From: a virus
DNA length: 48,152 nt
Direction: 5' to 3' (one strand)
Virus record (IMG/VR): IMGVR_UViG_3300048837_000334
Span: 1 to 48,152 of that record
Shown here one piece after another: positions 24,281 to 31,414 of the stretch. The notes beneath the pieces were generated by a model. That model did not search any database and had not been told where the DNA came from. It worked only from the letters and a program-made list of their open reading frames with translations. Position numbers and translations under genes: made by a program. Positions within the stretch are counted from its first letter, which is position 1. The number at the start of each line of letters is the position of its first letter.

Positions 24281-26679
24281 CCCTTCCCCCACGCCGGAAA
24301 CACCCCGCGGCGCCCCGGCTTCAGTTCGTGCCGTTTCTCGATGCGTTCCGCCTCGGCGCGGCTCAGCGGGTCGAGCGTCGCAAGGTCGGCCTGCAGCGCC
24401 AGCTTGCCGATGTCGAGCGGCTTGCCGACGGGCCGCGACTCGAAGAAGCGGCCGATGCTCTCGTAGCTGTTATGGACCAGCACGCCGTTGGCGAAGAATT
24501 CGTGCGCGTCGTCCACTTCGAGGTCATACACCGCTGCGGTTCCGCTGCGACGAACGGAAATAACACATAGGCTTCCCGCAGAGCCGGGCTCGGTCTCGCT
24601 TCGGCGTGAAGACGTCGCCGCAGACGTCGCAAGGCCGCGGTTGGATGGCCGGTCGTGCGTCTCGTGCGCGCTGATCGGCGGCTCGCCACGCACAGGGCCG
24701 AGAGCAGTAGAGACGAGGATGGGTTGCAGGCCGGGCCATGTACTCTCGGCCGCACTGTACGCACCGATACGCGACCGCAGGTTGCCCCAAGCGGACGCGA
24801 CTCGCAATCGCCATGTTGGCACGGCGTGAGGTGCGCTGCCGCTGGCTCGGGTGAACTGAGTGCATAGCGAGATGACGCGCCGCCGGCACCAGTTCCAGAT
24901 TATCCGGATGATTGTTCGCGGGGTCGCCGTCGCGATGATGGATATGGTGCCCTGCCGGGATGGAGCCGTGCAGGTCCATCCAGACCTGTCGATGCAAGCG
25001 AGGGCGTCCGCGCCGTCCGAAGTACCGCTCCATGCAGTAGTAGCGGACACCCCGCCACTCCTGAATCGTCGCGGAGATGACCGCCGGGGCTTCAGGCATG
25101 CAACATCATACACCATGATGCCCTCGGATAGTTCGTTGAGTCTTACCCATCCGCGATCCACGACCCACACGGGATGTTCGGACGTACCTGTGAGCACACG
25201 GCCGTCGGAGAGCGTCACGTCGTAGACCGGCGCGGCGTCCGCCTGCTTCCACGACGCCCGCACGCTGCGCCAGCCGCGGCGCGTCAACACGACGTCACCC
25301 GCCACCACCTCGCGTATAGCGACCTCACCACGCGCGGTCGTGATCAGCGTGCTCCCTACAAGGCAGTGATTCTCGCTGTCGCCGTCCTCGACTTCCGGGT
25401 CATCCTCATCCCACGGCACGCGCGGCACGGTGCGAATCAGGTGCGGGCACGCCGTCGTGCACGACCAGTGCGGCACGCCGTGCTCGCTCACGCTCAGGGC
25501 CGCCATCCATCGCTGCGGGCGGGACACGCGCGCCGCACGGCCACCGGCGCCTTGCTGCAGAGGGATGTGGAGCGGCTGGCCCAGGCCCTCATCGTACACC
25601 TCGGCGATGCTCTTGCCGATGCCCATTTCGCGGCGGCTGCCGAACATCACCGGCTCGAGCTCGATGTACTGTGGCCGCGCCATGCCGCGCGCCATGAACG
25701 CCTCGATGGTGACGCGCATGCGCTCGGCCTGCTCGACGTCCCGCACTTCCTGCTGATACCACTCGTGGAACGTGCGCATGTGGCCGTTGGGCAGGACTGC
25801 GTGCAGGTAGGCAGCCCACGGCGCCCCATACCCGTAGTCGACCGAGCCATAGATGACGGCCTCCTTCGGCGGAAACCACTGCGCGTCGTCGTACACGTGC
25901 CACGGGATGACCTGGCCCACCGTGCAGCCGATGCGCAGGAGATGCCCGTCCGTCTCGGTGACCGTGTGCGTGGGCTTCCACATCGCGCCGAGGATGTAGC
26001 CAGCGTTGCTCTCGAAGCTGGCCTCGTACTCCTGCAGAAATAGACGCAGCTGCCCGCGCTGCTCGTACTGGCGCCGGATGCCCGTCAGTTCGTCTTGCTT
26101 GTCGCGGTACAGCGGGCAGTCGGCCGTGGTGAACGTCCAGCTCGCCCAATCGGGATACGCCGGGTCCTGGCCCTGCTGATACAGCGTGTAGAAGTGGTCG
26201 TAGCCTTTCGGCGTCCCGAGGATCAGCGCCCAGCCGCCCGTGTCGAGCAGAGACGGCAAGATGATCTCGTCCCACAGGTTCTCTTTGGTGTCGGCGTACT
26301 CGTCAATGACGATGCCGGCGATACCGCGCCCACGCAGGCTGTCGGGATGGTCGGCCCCGTGCAGGGCGATGACGCTGCCATTGAGTAGTTCGATCTCGAG
26401 GCGGCTCTCGTTCGGCGGGCGCCGCAGCCACGAGCGCGGCACCATGTTGACGAGCACCTTCCACGCGATGTCACGGGCCTGCTTCAGTTCCGGCGCCAGA
26501 TACCAGTAGCGCCCAGGCGCCATGGCTGCGCTCAGCAGCAGGCAGATCACCCCGAGGATGGTCTTGCCCCACCGTCGGCCAGCGGCCACGACACGGAATC
26601 GCGCGGGAGACTCGAAGACTTGGCCCTGCTGCGCGTGCAGCTTCAGCAGCCGCTCGGTCGGGACGGTGGGCGCGCTCAC
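24277..26679 (-). CDS. terL: Large terminase subunit, interrupted by an intein (800 aa precursor, 501 aa mature)
   Basis: This is the motor that packages DNA through the portal and cuts it. GTG 26679 overlaps the small-terminase stop (GTGA). Walker A 'GRRWGKT' is at residues 34-40, Walker B 'VIDEY' at 124-128, and the coupling motif 'LGTPKG' near 154-159. A nuclease aspartate lies in 'YGSVDYGYG'. Residues 439-737 are an intein. The joined exteins read '...DSENH' + 'SYESIGRFF', which is the third nuclease motif (normally D-H-x-x-D-A), so the intein sits in the catalytic site and must be removed for activity. The usual second Asp of that motif appears to be Glu here. The frame stays open across the nested HNH gene. 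Confidence 0.9.
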   Translation of the reverse strand: MSAPTVPTERLLKLHAQQGQVFESPARFRVVAAGRRWGKTILGVICLLLSAAMAPGRYWYLAPELKQARDIAWKVLVNMVPRSWLRRPPNESRLEIELLNGSVIALHGADHPDSLRGRGIAGIVIDEYADTKENLWDEIILPSLLDTGGWALILGTPKGYDHFYTLYQQGQDPAYPDWASWTFTTADCPLYRDKQDELTGIRRQYEQRGQLRLFLQEYEASFESNAGYILGAMWKPTHTVTETDGHLLRIGCTVGQVIPWHVYDDAQWFPPKEAVIYGSVDYGYGAPWAAYLHAVLPNGHMRTFHEWYQQEVRDVEQAERMRVTIEAFMARGMARPQYIELEPVMFGSRREMGIGKSIAEVYDEGLGQPLHIPLQQGAGGRAARVSRPQRWMAALSVSEHGVPHWSCTTACPHLIRTVPRVPWDEDDPEVEDGDSENHCLVGSTLITTARGEVAIREVVAGDVVLTRRGWRSVRASWKQADAAPVYDVTLSDGRVLTGTSEHPVWVVDRGWVRLNELSEGIMVYDVACLKPRRSSPRRFRSGGVSATTAWSGTSDGADALACIDRSGWTCTAPSRQGTISIIATATPRTIIRIIWNWCRRRVISLCTQFTRASGSAPHAVPTWRLRVASAWGNLRSRIGAYSAAESTWPGLQPILVSTALGPVRGEPPISAHETHDRPSNRGLATSAATSSRRSETEPGSAGSLCVISVRRSGTAAVYDLEVDDAHEFFANGVLVHNSYESIGRFFESRPVGKPLDIGKLALQADLATLDPLSRAEAERIEKRHELKPGRRGVFPAWGKG
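24469..25365 (-). mobile_element. Intein in large terminase (299 aa)
   Basis: Block A is 'CLVGSTLITTARGEVAI' with Cys at position 1, block B is 'GTSEHPVWV' (the TxxH residues), and the C-terminal blocks are 'VYDLEVDDAHEFFANG' and 'VLVHN' followed by Ser as the +1 residue. These are the residues needed for protein splicing. The N-terminal splicing part is about 88 residues and the C-terminal part about 33. The roughly 178 codons between them are mainly an open but meaningless reading of an HNH gene in another frame, so the spliced intein would carry a non-conserved, Arg/Ser-rich linker. Confidence 0.9.
24524..25099 (-). CDS. HNH homing endonuclease nested out of frame in the terminase intein, 191 aa
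   Basis: An HNH core lies at residues 48-80 ('PAGHHIHHRDGDPANN', 'DNLELVPAARHLAMH'), preceded by 'RLHRQVWMDLHG', as in free-standing phage HNH_3-type enzymes. Two cysteine modules follow ('CVQCGREY...YCSRPC' and 'CDVCGDVF...LCGKPMC'), probable zinc ribbons that recognise DNA. A TGA lies three codons before ATG 25099 in the same frame, so it is not fused to the intein; its frame is shifted by -1. The last 15 codons overlap the real intein C-terminal part ('VISVRRSGTAA'). There is no strong Shine-Dalgarno at the ATG; GAGGG lies about 19 bases upstream, and reinitiation is possible. Confidence 0.85.
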   Translation of the reverse strand: MPEAPAVISATIQEWRGVRYYCMERYFGRRGRPRLHRQVWMDLHGSIPAGHHIHHRDGDPANNHPDNLELVPAARHLAMHSVHPSQRQRTSRRANMAIASRVRLGQPAVAYRCVQCGREYMARPATHPRLYCSRPCAWRAADQRARDARPAIQPRPCDVCGDVFTPKRDRARLCGKPMCYFRSSQRNRSGV

Positions 26680-26963
26680 TTCTCGATGACCACGCGCAGC
26701 ACCTCGAGCCCGCCTTCGACCTGCACGGTCTCCTTCGGCTTCCCGTAGGCGTAGTGCCATAGCATCGTCTCGACGGCTGGGTGCAGCTTGCCGGCGTCGA
26801 GCTTGGCCTGCAGGGCCGCCCGGTAGTCGCGCCCCTCCACGAGTTGGCGTGCGACCTCTCGCACTTCCTGCGTCACCTTGTTCGGCGTGCCCTTCGTGCG
26901 GCCCTGCTGGCCGCCGCGTTTCAGGTTGGCTAGGCTGCGCGGGTTGCTGCCTTTGCGGCTCAT
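26676..26963 (-). CDS. terS: Small terminase subunit, 95 aa
   Basis: The protein is helical and basic. 'GRTKGTPNKVTQEVREVARQ' matches the N-terminal DNA-binding region common in small terminases (a G-x-x-x-G-T/S-x-N-K-x-T pattern) and is followed by a helical oligomerisation region. ATG 26963 has GGAG six bases upstream and overlaps the stop of the PEP-CTERM gene (ATGA). The stop overlaps the large-terminase GTG. Short for the family (often 140-180 residues), but the order and coupling make it the best candidate. Confidence 0.75.
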   Translation of the reverse strand: MSRKGSNPRSLANLKRGGQQGRTKGTPNKVTQEVREVARQLVEGRDYRAALQAKLDAGKLHPAVETMLWHYAYGKPKETVQVEGGLEVLRVVIEK

Positions 26964-27295
26964 CGTCGTCTCCATCCGGCCAGGAGGAGCGCCGTCGCCA
27001 GTAGTATCGCCGTACTCGGCTCCGGCACGGGCTGCACGTCTGCCGCGTGCCCATCGGTCCATGCCGACCACGACGCCAGCGGCACGGGCCCCACCGTCAG
27101 GGGCGGTAGTTCGTCCTCGATGCGCGGGCCCAGCGTCTCGAACACCGGCGCGCCCCACGCAGCCAGCACCTCCGGCGACAGCGGACCGACCGGCGGCGTC
27201 GGGTCGTAGGGGTTGGCCGTCGGCCCGTCAGGCAGCAACATGCCGGCACAGGTCTGCCGGGCGGTCGCGGGATCGTAGGGGTTACAGCCGGCCAT
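26960..27295 (-). CDS. PEP-CTERM-tailed protein coupled to small terminase, 111 aa
   Basis: The C-terminus is 'VPEPSTAILLATALLL' followed by 'AGWRRR': a PEP motif, a hydrophobic span and an arginine cluster, the exact layout of PEP-CTERM sorting tails recognised by exosortase in Gram-negative bacteria. The rest has two 'NPYDP' repeats, two cysteines and a Pro-rich region. There is no N-terminal signal peptide: a TAG lies two codons before the ATG at 27295, so it cannot be extended. Its stop TGA overlaps the small-terminase ATG. It could be a host-derived cargo, a membrane anchor or a decoy for the host exosortase; the role is unknown. Confidence 0.75.
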   Translation of the reverse strand: MAGCNPYDPATARQTCAGMLLPDGPTANPYDPTPPVGPLSPEVLAAWGAPVFETLGPRIEDELPPLTVGPVPLASWSAWTDGHAADVQPVPEPSTAILLATALLLAGWRRR

Positions 27296-27485
27296 CGGCT
27301 ACCTTTCGGGTTCTGTGTCCGGCCACCCACCGCCCCTGCGCGTCCCGCTGCTGTCGCTGCGTGCGGAGGTGGCGGGCGTGTCGTTCGGCCTGCTGCTGGC
27401 GCCGGAGGTCGGCGTCACGCGCGGCCTGCTGGACGGCGAGGCGGCGCAGGGTGAGGGCGGCGCGGCGGACGTGTTGCGGCGTCAT
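27282..27485 (-). CDS. Small basic helical protein, 67 aa
   Basis: ATG 27485 overlaps the preceding stop (ATGA). The sequence is Arg/Gln/Ala-rich, almost all one helix ('RRLAVQQAARDADLRRQQQA'), then 'DAQGRWVAGH'. It may bind nucleic acid; no family recognised. The 3' end overlaps the PEP-CTERM gene start by 14 bases. Confidence 0.5.
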   Translation of the reverse strand: MTPQHVRRAALTLRRLAVQQAARDADLRRQQQAERHARHLRTQRQQRDAQGRWVAGHRTRKVADGRL

Positions 27486-27676
27486 GCCGACCACGTCCAC
27501 CGCAGCTCGACTGGTCCAACGAGCACGCGCCAGCGGTAGAACGGTCGCGGGTGTCCTGCGGGCCACGGTCCCCGGTTGATGAAGCCCGCCTGTCGCCAGC
27601 CGCGCCAGACGACGTTCAGGCGCCAAATGGAGACGCCAGCGAAGATGTCAAAGAGTTCAGGTCGCTTGTCGCTCAT
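27482..27676 (-). CDS. Small tryptophan-rich protein, 64 aa
   Basis: ATG 27676 was chosen because GAGG lies six bases upstream; an upstream GTG (27688) overlapping the previous stop is the alternative. It has eight Trp residues ('SIWRLNVVWRGWRQAGF') in a basic background. Function unknown; the pattern does not form a clean membrane span. Confidence 0.5.
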   Translation of the reverse strand: MSDKRPELFDIFAGVSIWRLNVVWRGWRQAGFINRGPWPAGHPRPFYRWRVLVGPVELRWTWSA

Positions 27677-27684
27677 ATAGGGCC

Positions 27685-28140
27685 TCACTCACACGGATGG
27701 TCGCCGCCGCAGTCGTCGCGGCGACAGATGGAGCAGGTGACGGAAGGGGCGGGTGGGGCTGGGATGTGGTATGGCTGCCAGTGCGTCGCTACCAATAGCG
27801 ATGACCAGTGCCCGTACTCGCACACGAGTGCGTGCGGTTCGCACTCAAGCAGGATCGGAGACCCTGACGTCGTCACGTAGTGCGGGTCATCGACCGTGCG
27901 CGCCCGCAGCCAGAACCAGCACTTGACGTCCTTCGGCGCGGTGGCAATCGGCTGCCAGTCGCACGTCGAGATGGCGTCGAGGACATCACGCAGGACCGAT
28001 GCCCACCGACGCATGGCCGCCTGTCGCGGTGATGACTCGGGCCAGCCCCACTCGACCAGCGCAACGGTACGAATCTCGTGTTCGACCTGCTGAAGGTCTC
28101 GCGCCAGCGCCACGGCGGCGTCACGGTCGGCGGGTGTCAT
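27685..28140 (-). CDS. DUF551-like protein with C-terminal cysteine tag, 151 aa
   Basis: Residues about 60-135 carry the DUF551-type frame: 'WQPIATAPKDVKCWFWL' at the start and 'ATHWQPYHIPAPPAP' at the end, common in phage accessory genes. It is preceded by a helical N-terminus. The last 16 residues 'CSICRRDDCGGDHPCE' repeat the tag of the 87-residue protein at 23784-24047. DUF551 function is unknown. It overlaps the upstream gene by 4 bases. Confidence 0.65.
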   Translation of the reverse strand: MTPADRDAAVALARDLQQVEHEIRTVALVEWGWPESSPRQAAMRRWASVLRDVLDAISTCDWQPIATAPKDVKCWFWLRARTVDDPHYVTTSGSPILLECEPHALVCEYGHWSSLLVATHWQPYHIPAPPAPSVTCSICRRDDCGGDHPCE

Positions 28141-28787
28141 GGCTGCTCCTCTTGCAGGGCGGCGTGAACCGCCTCCCACTCGCGCACATCACAGGCCATC
28201 CCGGCCCCTCCGCGATGGATAGCCTCCTCGATCTCGCGCATGAGCCTCGCGCGCGTCTGCGGTAGTAGCCGCTGGCGGTACGTGCGCACGGCCTCGGCGA
28301 TCATCCCAACGGCATACGACTGACGCCCCAGCCCGTAGCGGAACGACCAGCCCACGAGTTCATCGAGCGTGGCGTCGGGAATGTCTCGCGCCTCCAGTTC
28401 CGCCACCCTGGCCCGGAGCGCGTCGCGCTCGGCTTCGGCCTTGTCACGCATCCTGCGCTCGTAGTCGCGCTCCTTCACGGCAACATCATGGAACGCCTTC
28501 CCTGTATCCCGCTCCCCCTCCAGCCGCGCAATCGTCGCGGCCTGCTCGGCGATGGTGGCGCGGAGGGCGGCGAGTTCGGCGTCGGCCTCTTTGCGCGCTT
28601 TGCGTTCCTCGGCGTGCTTTTCGATGTACTCCTTCGCTTGGTCTGATGCAGCACGCCATGCTGCTTCCCAATCGACGCAGTCATACTCAGCGCGCTCGTT
28701 GAGGCGGCGGACAAGAAATGACACCGTGCAATCACATGTGGCCCGACTCGCAGCCCCGCAGTGCTGACAGTAGAAGCTCTCAGCCAT
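28137..28787 (-). CDS. Zinc-ribbon coiled-coil protein, 216 aa
   Basis: The N-terminus 'FYCQHCGAASRATCDCT' holds four cysteines in CxxC/CxC spacing, a small zinc ribbon. Residues about 55-140 are a long coiled coil with regular heptads ('AALRATIAEQAATIARLEGE'). The C-terminal helical domain ends in 'WEAVHAALQEEQP'. Unknown function; likely cytoplasmic, perhaps an adaptor. It overlaps both neighbours (8 and 4 bases). Confidence 0.6.
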   Translation of the reverse strand: MAESFYCQHCGAASRATCDCTVSFLVRRLNERAEYDCVDWEAAWRAASDQAKEYIEKHAEERKARKEADAELAALRATIAEQAATIARLEGERDTGKAFHDVAVKERDYERRMRDKAEAERDALRARVAELEARDIPDATLDELVGWSFRYGLGRQSYAVGMIAEAVRTYRQRLLPQTRARLMREIEEAIHRGGAGMACDVREWEAVHAALQEEQP

Positions 28788-29514
28788 CCTGCCCCTCCTC
28801 CGCGAGCGCGGCGTCGATGGCGATCAGCGCGGCATCTCGCATACATGCAGCGCAGGCATCCGGGTCGTGCTCGTCCAGTCCTTCGCCCTCCTCGTGAAAG
28901 GGGTTGTAGTCGTGCATGGCATCATCAAGCGCGACGTGTGCCCGCGCAGCCACCAGCGCCTCCCGCATCCGCCGCTCGCGTCGGGCCGTCGCCAGTAGGG
29001 CGGCTTCGGCCTGCTCGGCGCGCAGGCGCTCGGTGTGCGCTTCCTGCCGCCAGTGCTGCCACGCCTCGTCGAGCGTGAGATCGAATGTGCAAGCGGCCAT
29101 GCCCTCGGGGCCGACGCATTCAGGTAAGGGCTCGTGCCGTGGATGAGACACCGGCACCGTGCGTCCGCAGTTCACGCACATACGCCCATAACGTTCCCGC
29201 GCCGACGCGATGAGGGCGGGGAGGGCGTTGACGGCGGCGGCGATGAGGCGGGCATCGGCGTCACTGACAGACACGACCGGGCGTGCGATTAGGCCGAAGG
29301 ATTGCGTCACGACCGGCGCTGGCCCGCCTAGCTGCGGGTGATCGTAGGCCGTGTGAATCGTGCGTTCGATGCAATCGCCACCCACGGGGGTTGTGTACGG
29401 CACGTCTTCACGATGCACTTGCCACGGCCCCGGCGTCGCAGCCTCCAGCAGCCGCGCCAGTTCGTCGAGGTCGTGCGGGGTCACAACCGTCAAGGATTCC
29501 TTGTCAGTTGCCAT
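28780..29514 (-). CDS. Ead/Ea22-like accessory protein, 244 aa
   Basis: The N-terminus has 'LEAATPGPWQVHREDV' and 'DARLIAAAVNALPALI', the hallmark pair of Ead/Ea22-like phage accessory proteins. Cysteine pairs ('MCVNCGRT', 'CAACMRDA') suggest metal binding. A helical region ('EAHTERLRAEQAEAALLAT') lies in the second half. ATG 29514 (after GGGGGAG) was chosen over an adjacent GTG. These proteins are not essential in lambda-like phages; the role here is unknown. Confidence 0.6.
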   Translation of the reverse strand: MATDKESLTVVTPHDLDELARLLEAATPGPWQVHREDVPYTTPVGGDCIERTIHTAYDHPQLGGPAPVVTQSFGLIARPVVSVSDADARLIAAAVNALPALIASARERYGRMCVNCGRTVPVSHPRHEPLPECVGPEGMAACTFDLTLDEAWQHWRQEAHTERLRAEQAEAALLATARRERRMREALVAARAHVALDDAMHDYNPFHEEGEGLDEHDPDACAACMRDAALIAIDAALAEEGQDG

Positions 29515-29816
29515 CACTCCCCCTTCACCAGCGCGCGGAGGGCGTTGAGGCTGGATGCTCGTTGCTGTGCAACAGCCATCGCCTGTGTGGTGTCTCCTGA
29601 TTCAATTATCGGACGCCACGTGTCCACAGCCTCCATCAGCTCCCGCGCGACCTGGCGGAAGGCGAGGAGTTCGGCGGCGAGCGACTGGATCGTCTCCGCA
29701 GCCGGCACGATGACGCCGGTCACTTGCATACACATGCGTCCAGTGGTGGCCTTGTAGACGTAGGCGTGCTCCGACATCAGTTTCTCCAGCACCTCATCAC
29801 TGACCAGCTCAGCCAC
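29514..29816 (-). CDS. Hypothetical early protein, 100 aa
   Basis: GTG 29816 follows GGAGG and overlaps the preceding stop. The protein is helical with no membrane span or cysteine cluster ('AAELLAFRQVARELMEAVD'). It is one of a row of coupled small accessory genes; no family recognised. Confidence 0.55.
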   Translation of the reverse strand: MAELVSDEVLEKLMSEHAYVYKATTGRMCMQVTGVIVPAAETIQSLAAELLAFRQVARELMEAVDTWRPIIESGDTTQAMAVAQQRASSLNALRALVKGE

Positions 29817-30015
29817 GGTCGGCCTCCAGCGCGGCGAGCAGGGCGTCGGCCACGCTCACGGCACGCGACGCCAGTAGCGCCTCTTCTTGCATGATGTCGC
29901 GGCCGAACGCTGCCGCCACACAGTCCCGCGCGATCTCGTACCTGCGAATCTCGCGCCGTGTGCGCTCCAACGTGGCGCGCGTCTCCTGTGCCCCGTTCGT
30001 CTGTTGTCCTGCCAT
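29809..30015 (-). CDS. Small helical protein, 68 aa
   Basis: ATG 30015 was chosen: it shares the 15-base context GGGGGAGTGATGGCA with the start at 29514. The protein is charged and helical ('TLERTRREIRRYEIARDCVA'). Function unknown. It lies after the RusA gene with a 38-base gap. Confidence 0.55.
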   Translation of the reverse strand: MAGQQTNGAQETRATLERTRREIRRYEIARDCVAAAFGRDIMQEEALLASRAVSVADALLAALEADRG

Positions 30016-30053
30016 CACTCCCCCTCCCGGCCGCCGCGCCGACGCGGGCCGCC

Positions 30054-30518
30054 TCACTGCCGGATGCCTGCCTGCTCAACAGCCACGCGCGCGCCCGGCA
30101 TCTCGTCCAGCCCGGCGTACCGCTTGTGTGCCGCCACGTGGACCACCTGGCTATCGTCCTGCCAGACCACGCCAGTCAGCGCGTCTTTCAGCGCGCGCGT
30201 CAGCTTGTCGAGGTCCGGCTTCTTTGTGTGGTGCTGCACGCGCTTCGGCAGGCTCGCCGGGCGCGGCAGGATGAATGTCACCGTCAGGTGGACCGCTGCC
30301 CCGCGCGTAAAGGCGATCGCCCCGCCTGCGGCCTGCTTGGCAGCGTCCGTAACCAGCGCAGCCCATGGGCGGGTATGCTTGTTCGTCTCGGTCACGATGA
30401 TGCGTCCCGTTGCGCGGTGCGGCATCGCCTTCGTGCTGCCCTTCGGGGCGGGCACGCCGTAGACGTCGAACGCCACGACGCGCGAGGAGATCACGTCCTG
30501 TAGCGTGAGCGTCGTCAT
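30054..30518 (-). CDS. rusA: RusA-type Holliday junction resolvase, 154 aa
   Basis: The segment 'KKPDLDKLTRALKDALTG' followed by 'WQDDSQVV' gives the aspartate set of RusA (D102, D104 and D121/D122 here), with lysines nearby. The N-terminal strand 'FDVYGVPAPKGSTKAMPH' is also typical. The enzyme resolves branched DNA made during phage recombination and before packaging. ATG 30518 overlaps the preceding stop by 4 bases (ATGA); an earlier start would lie inside the neighbour. The position in the recombination module supports this. Confidence 0.88.
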   Translation of the reverse strand: MTTLTLQDVISSRVVAFDVYGVPAPKGSTKAMPHRATGRIIVTETNKHTRPWAALVTDAAKQAAGGAIAFTRGAAVHLTVTFILPRPASLPKRVQHHTKKPDLDKLTRALKDALTGVVWQDDSQVVHVAAHKRYAGLDEMPGARVAVEQAGIRQ

Positions 30519-30790
30519 GCGCCATCCCCGGCCCTGTGCAGCGCGGCTTGCTGCTCCGACTTCCACTGCTCTGCCATGTCGTACAACTGGCGAACGGTCT
30601 CGACCACGTCTGACGGTTGGTCATGCGGCACGCCCGTGATACGTGCGGCCTCGTCGCGCATGTACGTGATGAGCGACTGTAAGTTCTGCTCACGCTGCTC
30701 CGCTCGCTCGCGCCGCTGCCGCTCCTCGACAAGTTGCCGCTCCACGTCCAGCAGCGCGCGGGCCAGATGCGGACGCTCGTGCGCGGTCAT
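30515..30790 (-). CDS. Coiled-coil protein, 91 aa
   Basis: A highly charged helix covers residues 10-45 ('VERQLVEERQRRERAEQREQ'), followed by a shorter helical domain. It overlaps both neighbours by 4 bases. Function unknown; it could be a partner of the adjacent resolvase, but there is no direct evidence. Confidence 0.55.
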   Translation of the reverse strand: MTAHERPHLARALLDVERQLVEERQRRERAEQREQNLQSLITYMRDEAARITGVPHDQPSDVVETVRQLYDMAEQWKSEQQAALHRAGDGA

Positions 30791-31020
30791 GGCTGGCGCT
30801 CCGTAGTCGGTAGATTTCCATATCTGTCCCGCCCCTCGGCCTTATGCAGCAGCGCGTGAGCGCGGGCCAGCAGGCGACCGCGAAAACATGGCCGGTCGGG
30901 CGAGACTTGATACACCTCGTCCTCGTCATCGCTTAGGCGCTGATAGGCTTCATCGCCATACACGGCCACGTACCGGCGCATCACGGCGTCTGGCGTGTCG
31001 TTCGGGTTAATCGTCAACAT
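30787..31020 (-). CDS. Hypothetical early protein, 77 aa
   Basis: ATG 31020 follows GGGAGGGGTGAGG. The sequence is mixed and acidic in the middle ('QRLSDDEDEVYQVSPDRP'), then helical and basic. No family recognised. It lies 2 bases after the preceding stop. Confidence 0.5.
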   Translation of the reverse strand: MLTINPNDTPDAVMRRYVAVYGDEAYQRLSDDEDEVYQVSPDRPCFRGRLLARAHALLHKAEGRDRYGNLPTTERQP

Positions 31021-31022
31021 CC

Positions 31023-31289
31023 TCACCCCTCCCTCGCCGGCCCGCGCCGGCCTGTCTCGTCGTCGGGCAGCGGCACGCGCGTCGTGCGCGACACCGGCAC
31101 ATCCGGCGCCGTGATGCCCTGCCCCGCGCGCCGGCCGAAGTCGGTCAGCGGCAGGTGCGGCAGCCGCTCGGCCAGCGCCGCCCGGAACGCCGCGCGGTCG
31201 TGCTGCGTGTCCGCCCACCACGAGCGCGTCGGGTTGTGCGCGCGGCTCAGCGCCGCCACCAGGATCGTTGCGCGCATATCGAGGCTCAT
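31023..31289 (-). CDS. Hypothetical early protein, 88 aa
   Basis: ATG 31289 overlaps the stop of the 42-residue zinc protein. Residues about 20-50 ('TRSWWADTQHDRAAFRAALA') look like a small helical domain; the C-terminus is Arg/Gly/Pro-rich and disordered. No function can be given. Confidence 0.5.
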   Translation of the reverse strand: MSLDMRATILVAALSRAHNPTRSWWADTQHDRAAFRAALAERLPHLPLTDFGRRAGQGITAPDVPVSRTTRVPLPDDETGRRGPAREG

Positions 31290-31414
31290 GCGGCACCTCG
31301 GCACGGCAGGCAACGCCACGGCTCACCCGTGTAGAACGTCGGCGCTTTCGGGTCACGCGGCAGATTGCTCTCGTAGGTCTTCCCGCACAGCGGGCACGTC
31401 ACGCGGTACGTCAT
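31286..31414 (-). CDS. Tiny zinc-ribbon protein, 42 aa
   Basis: A complete small gene: ATG 31414 overlaps the methylase stop (ATGA), and the TGA at 31286-31288 overlaps the next ATG. 'CPLCGKTYE' and 'WRCLPCRG' are two CxxC pairs about 29 residues apart, a one-domain zinc ribbon. The chain of overlaps and the motif make this a real gene despite its size. Confidence 0.7.
   Translation of the reverse strand: MTYRVTCPLCGKTYESNLPRDPKAPTFYTGEPWRCLPCRGAA

Noticed and set aside
24277-27054. A longer large-terminase start upstream of GTG 26679
   Set aside because: The extra 125 codons lie over the small terminase in another frame and read as Arg/Pro-rich shadow sequence.
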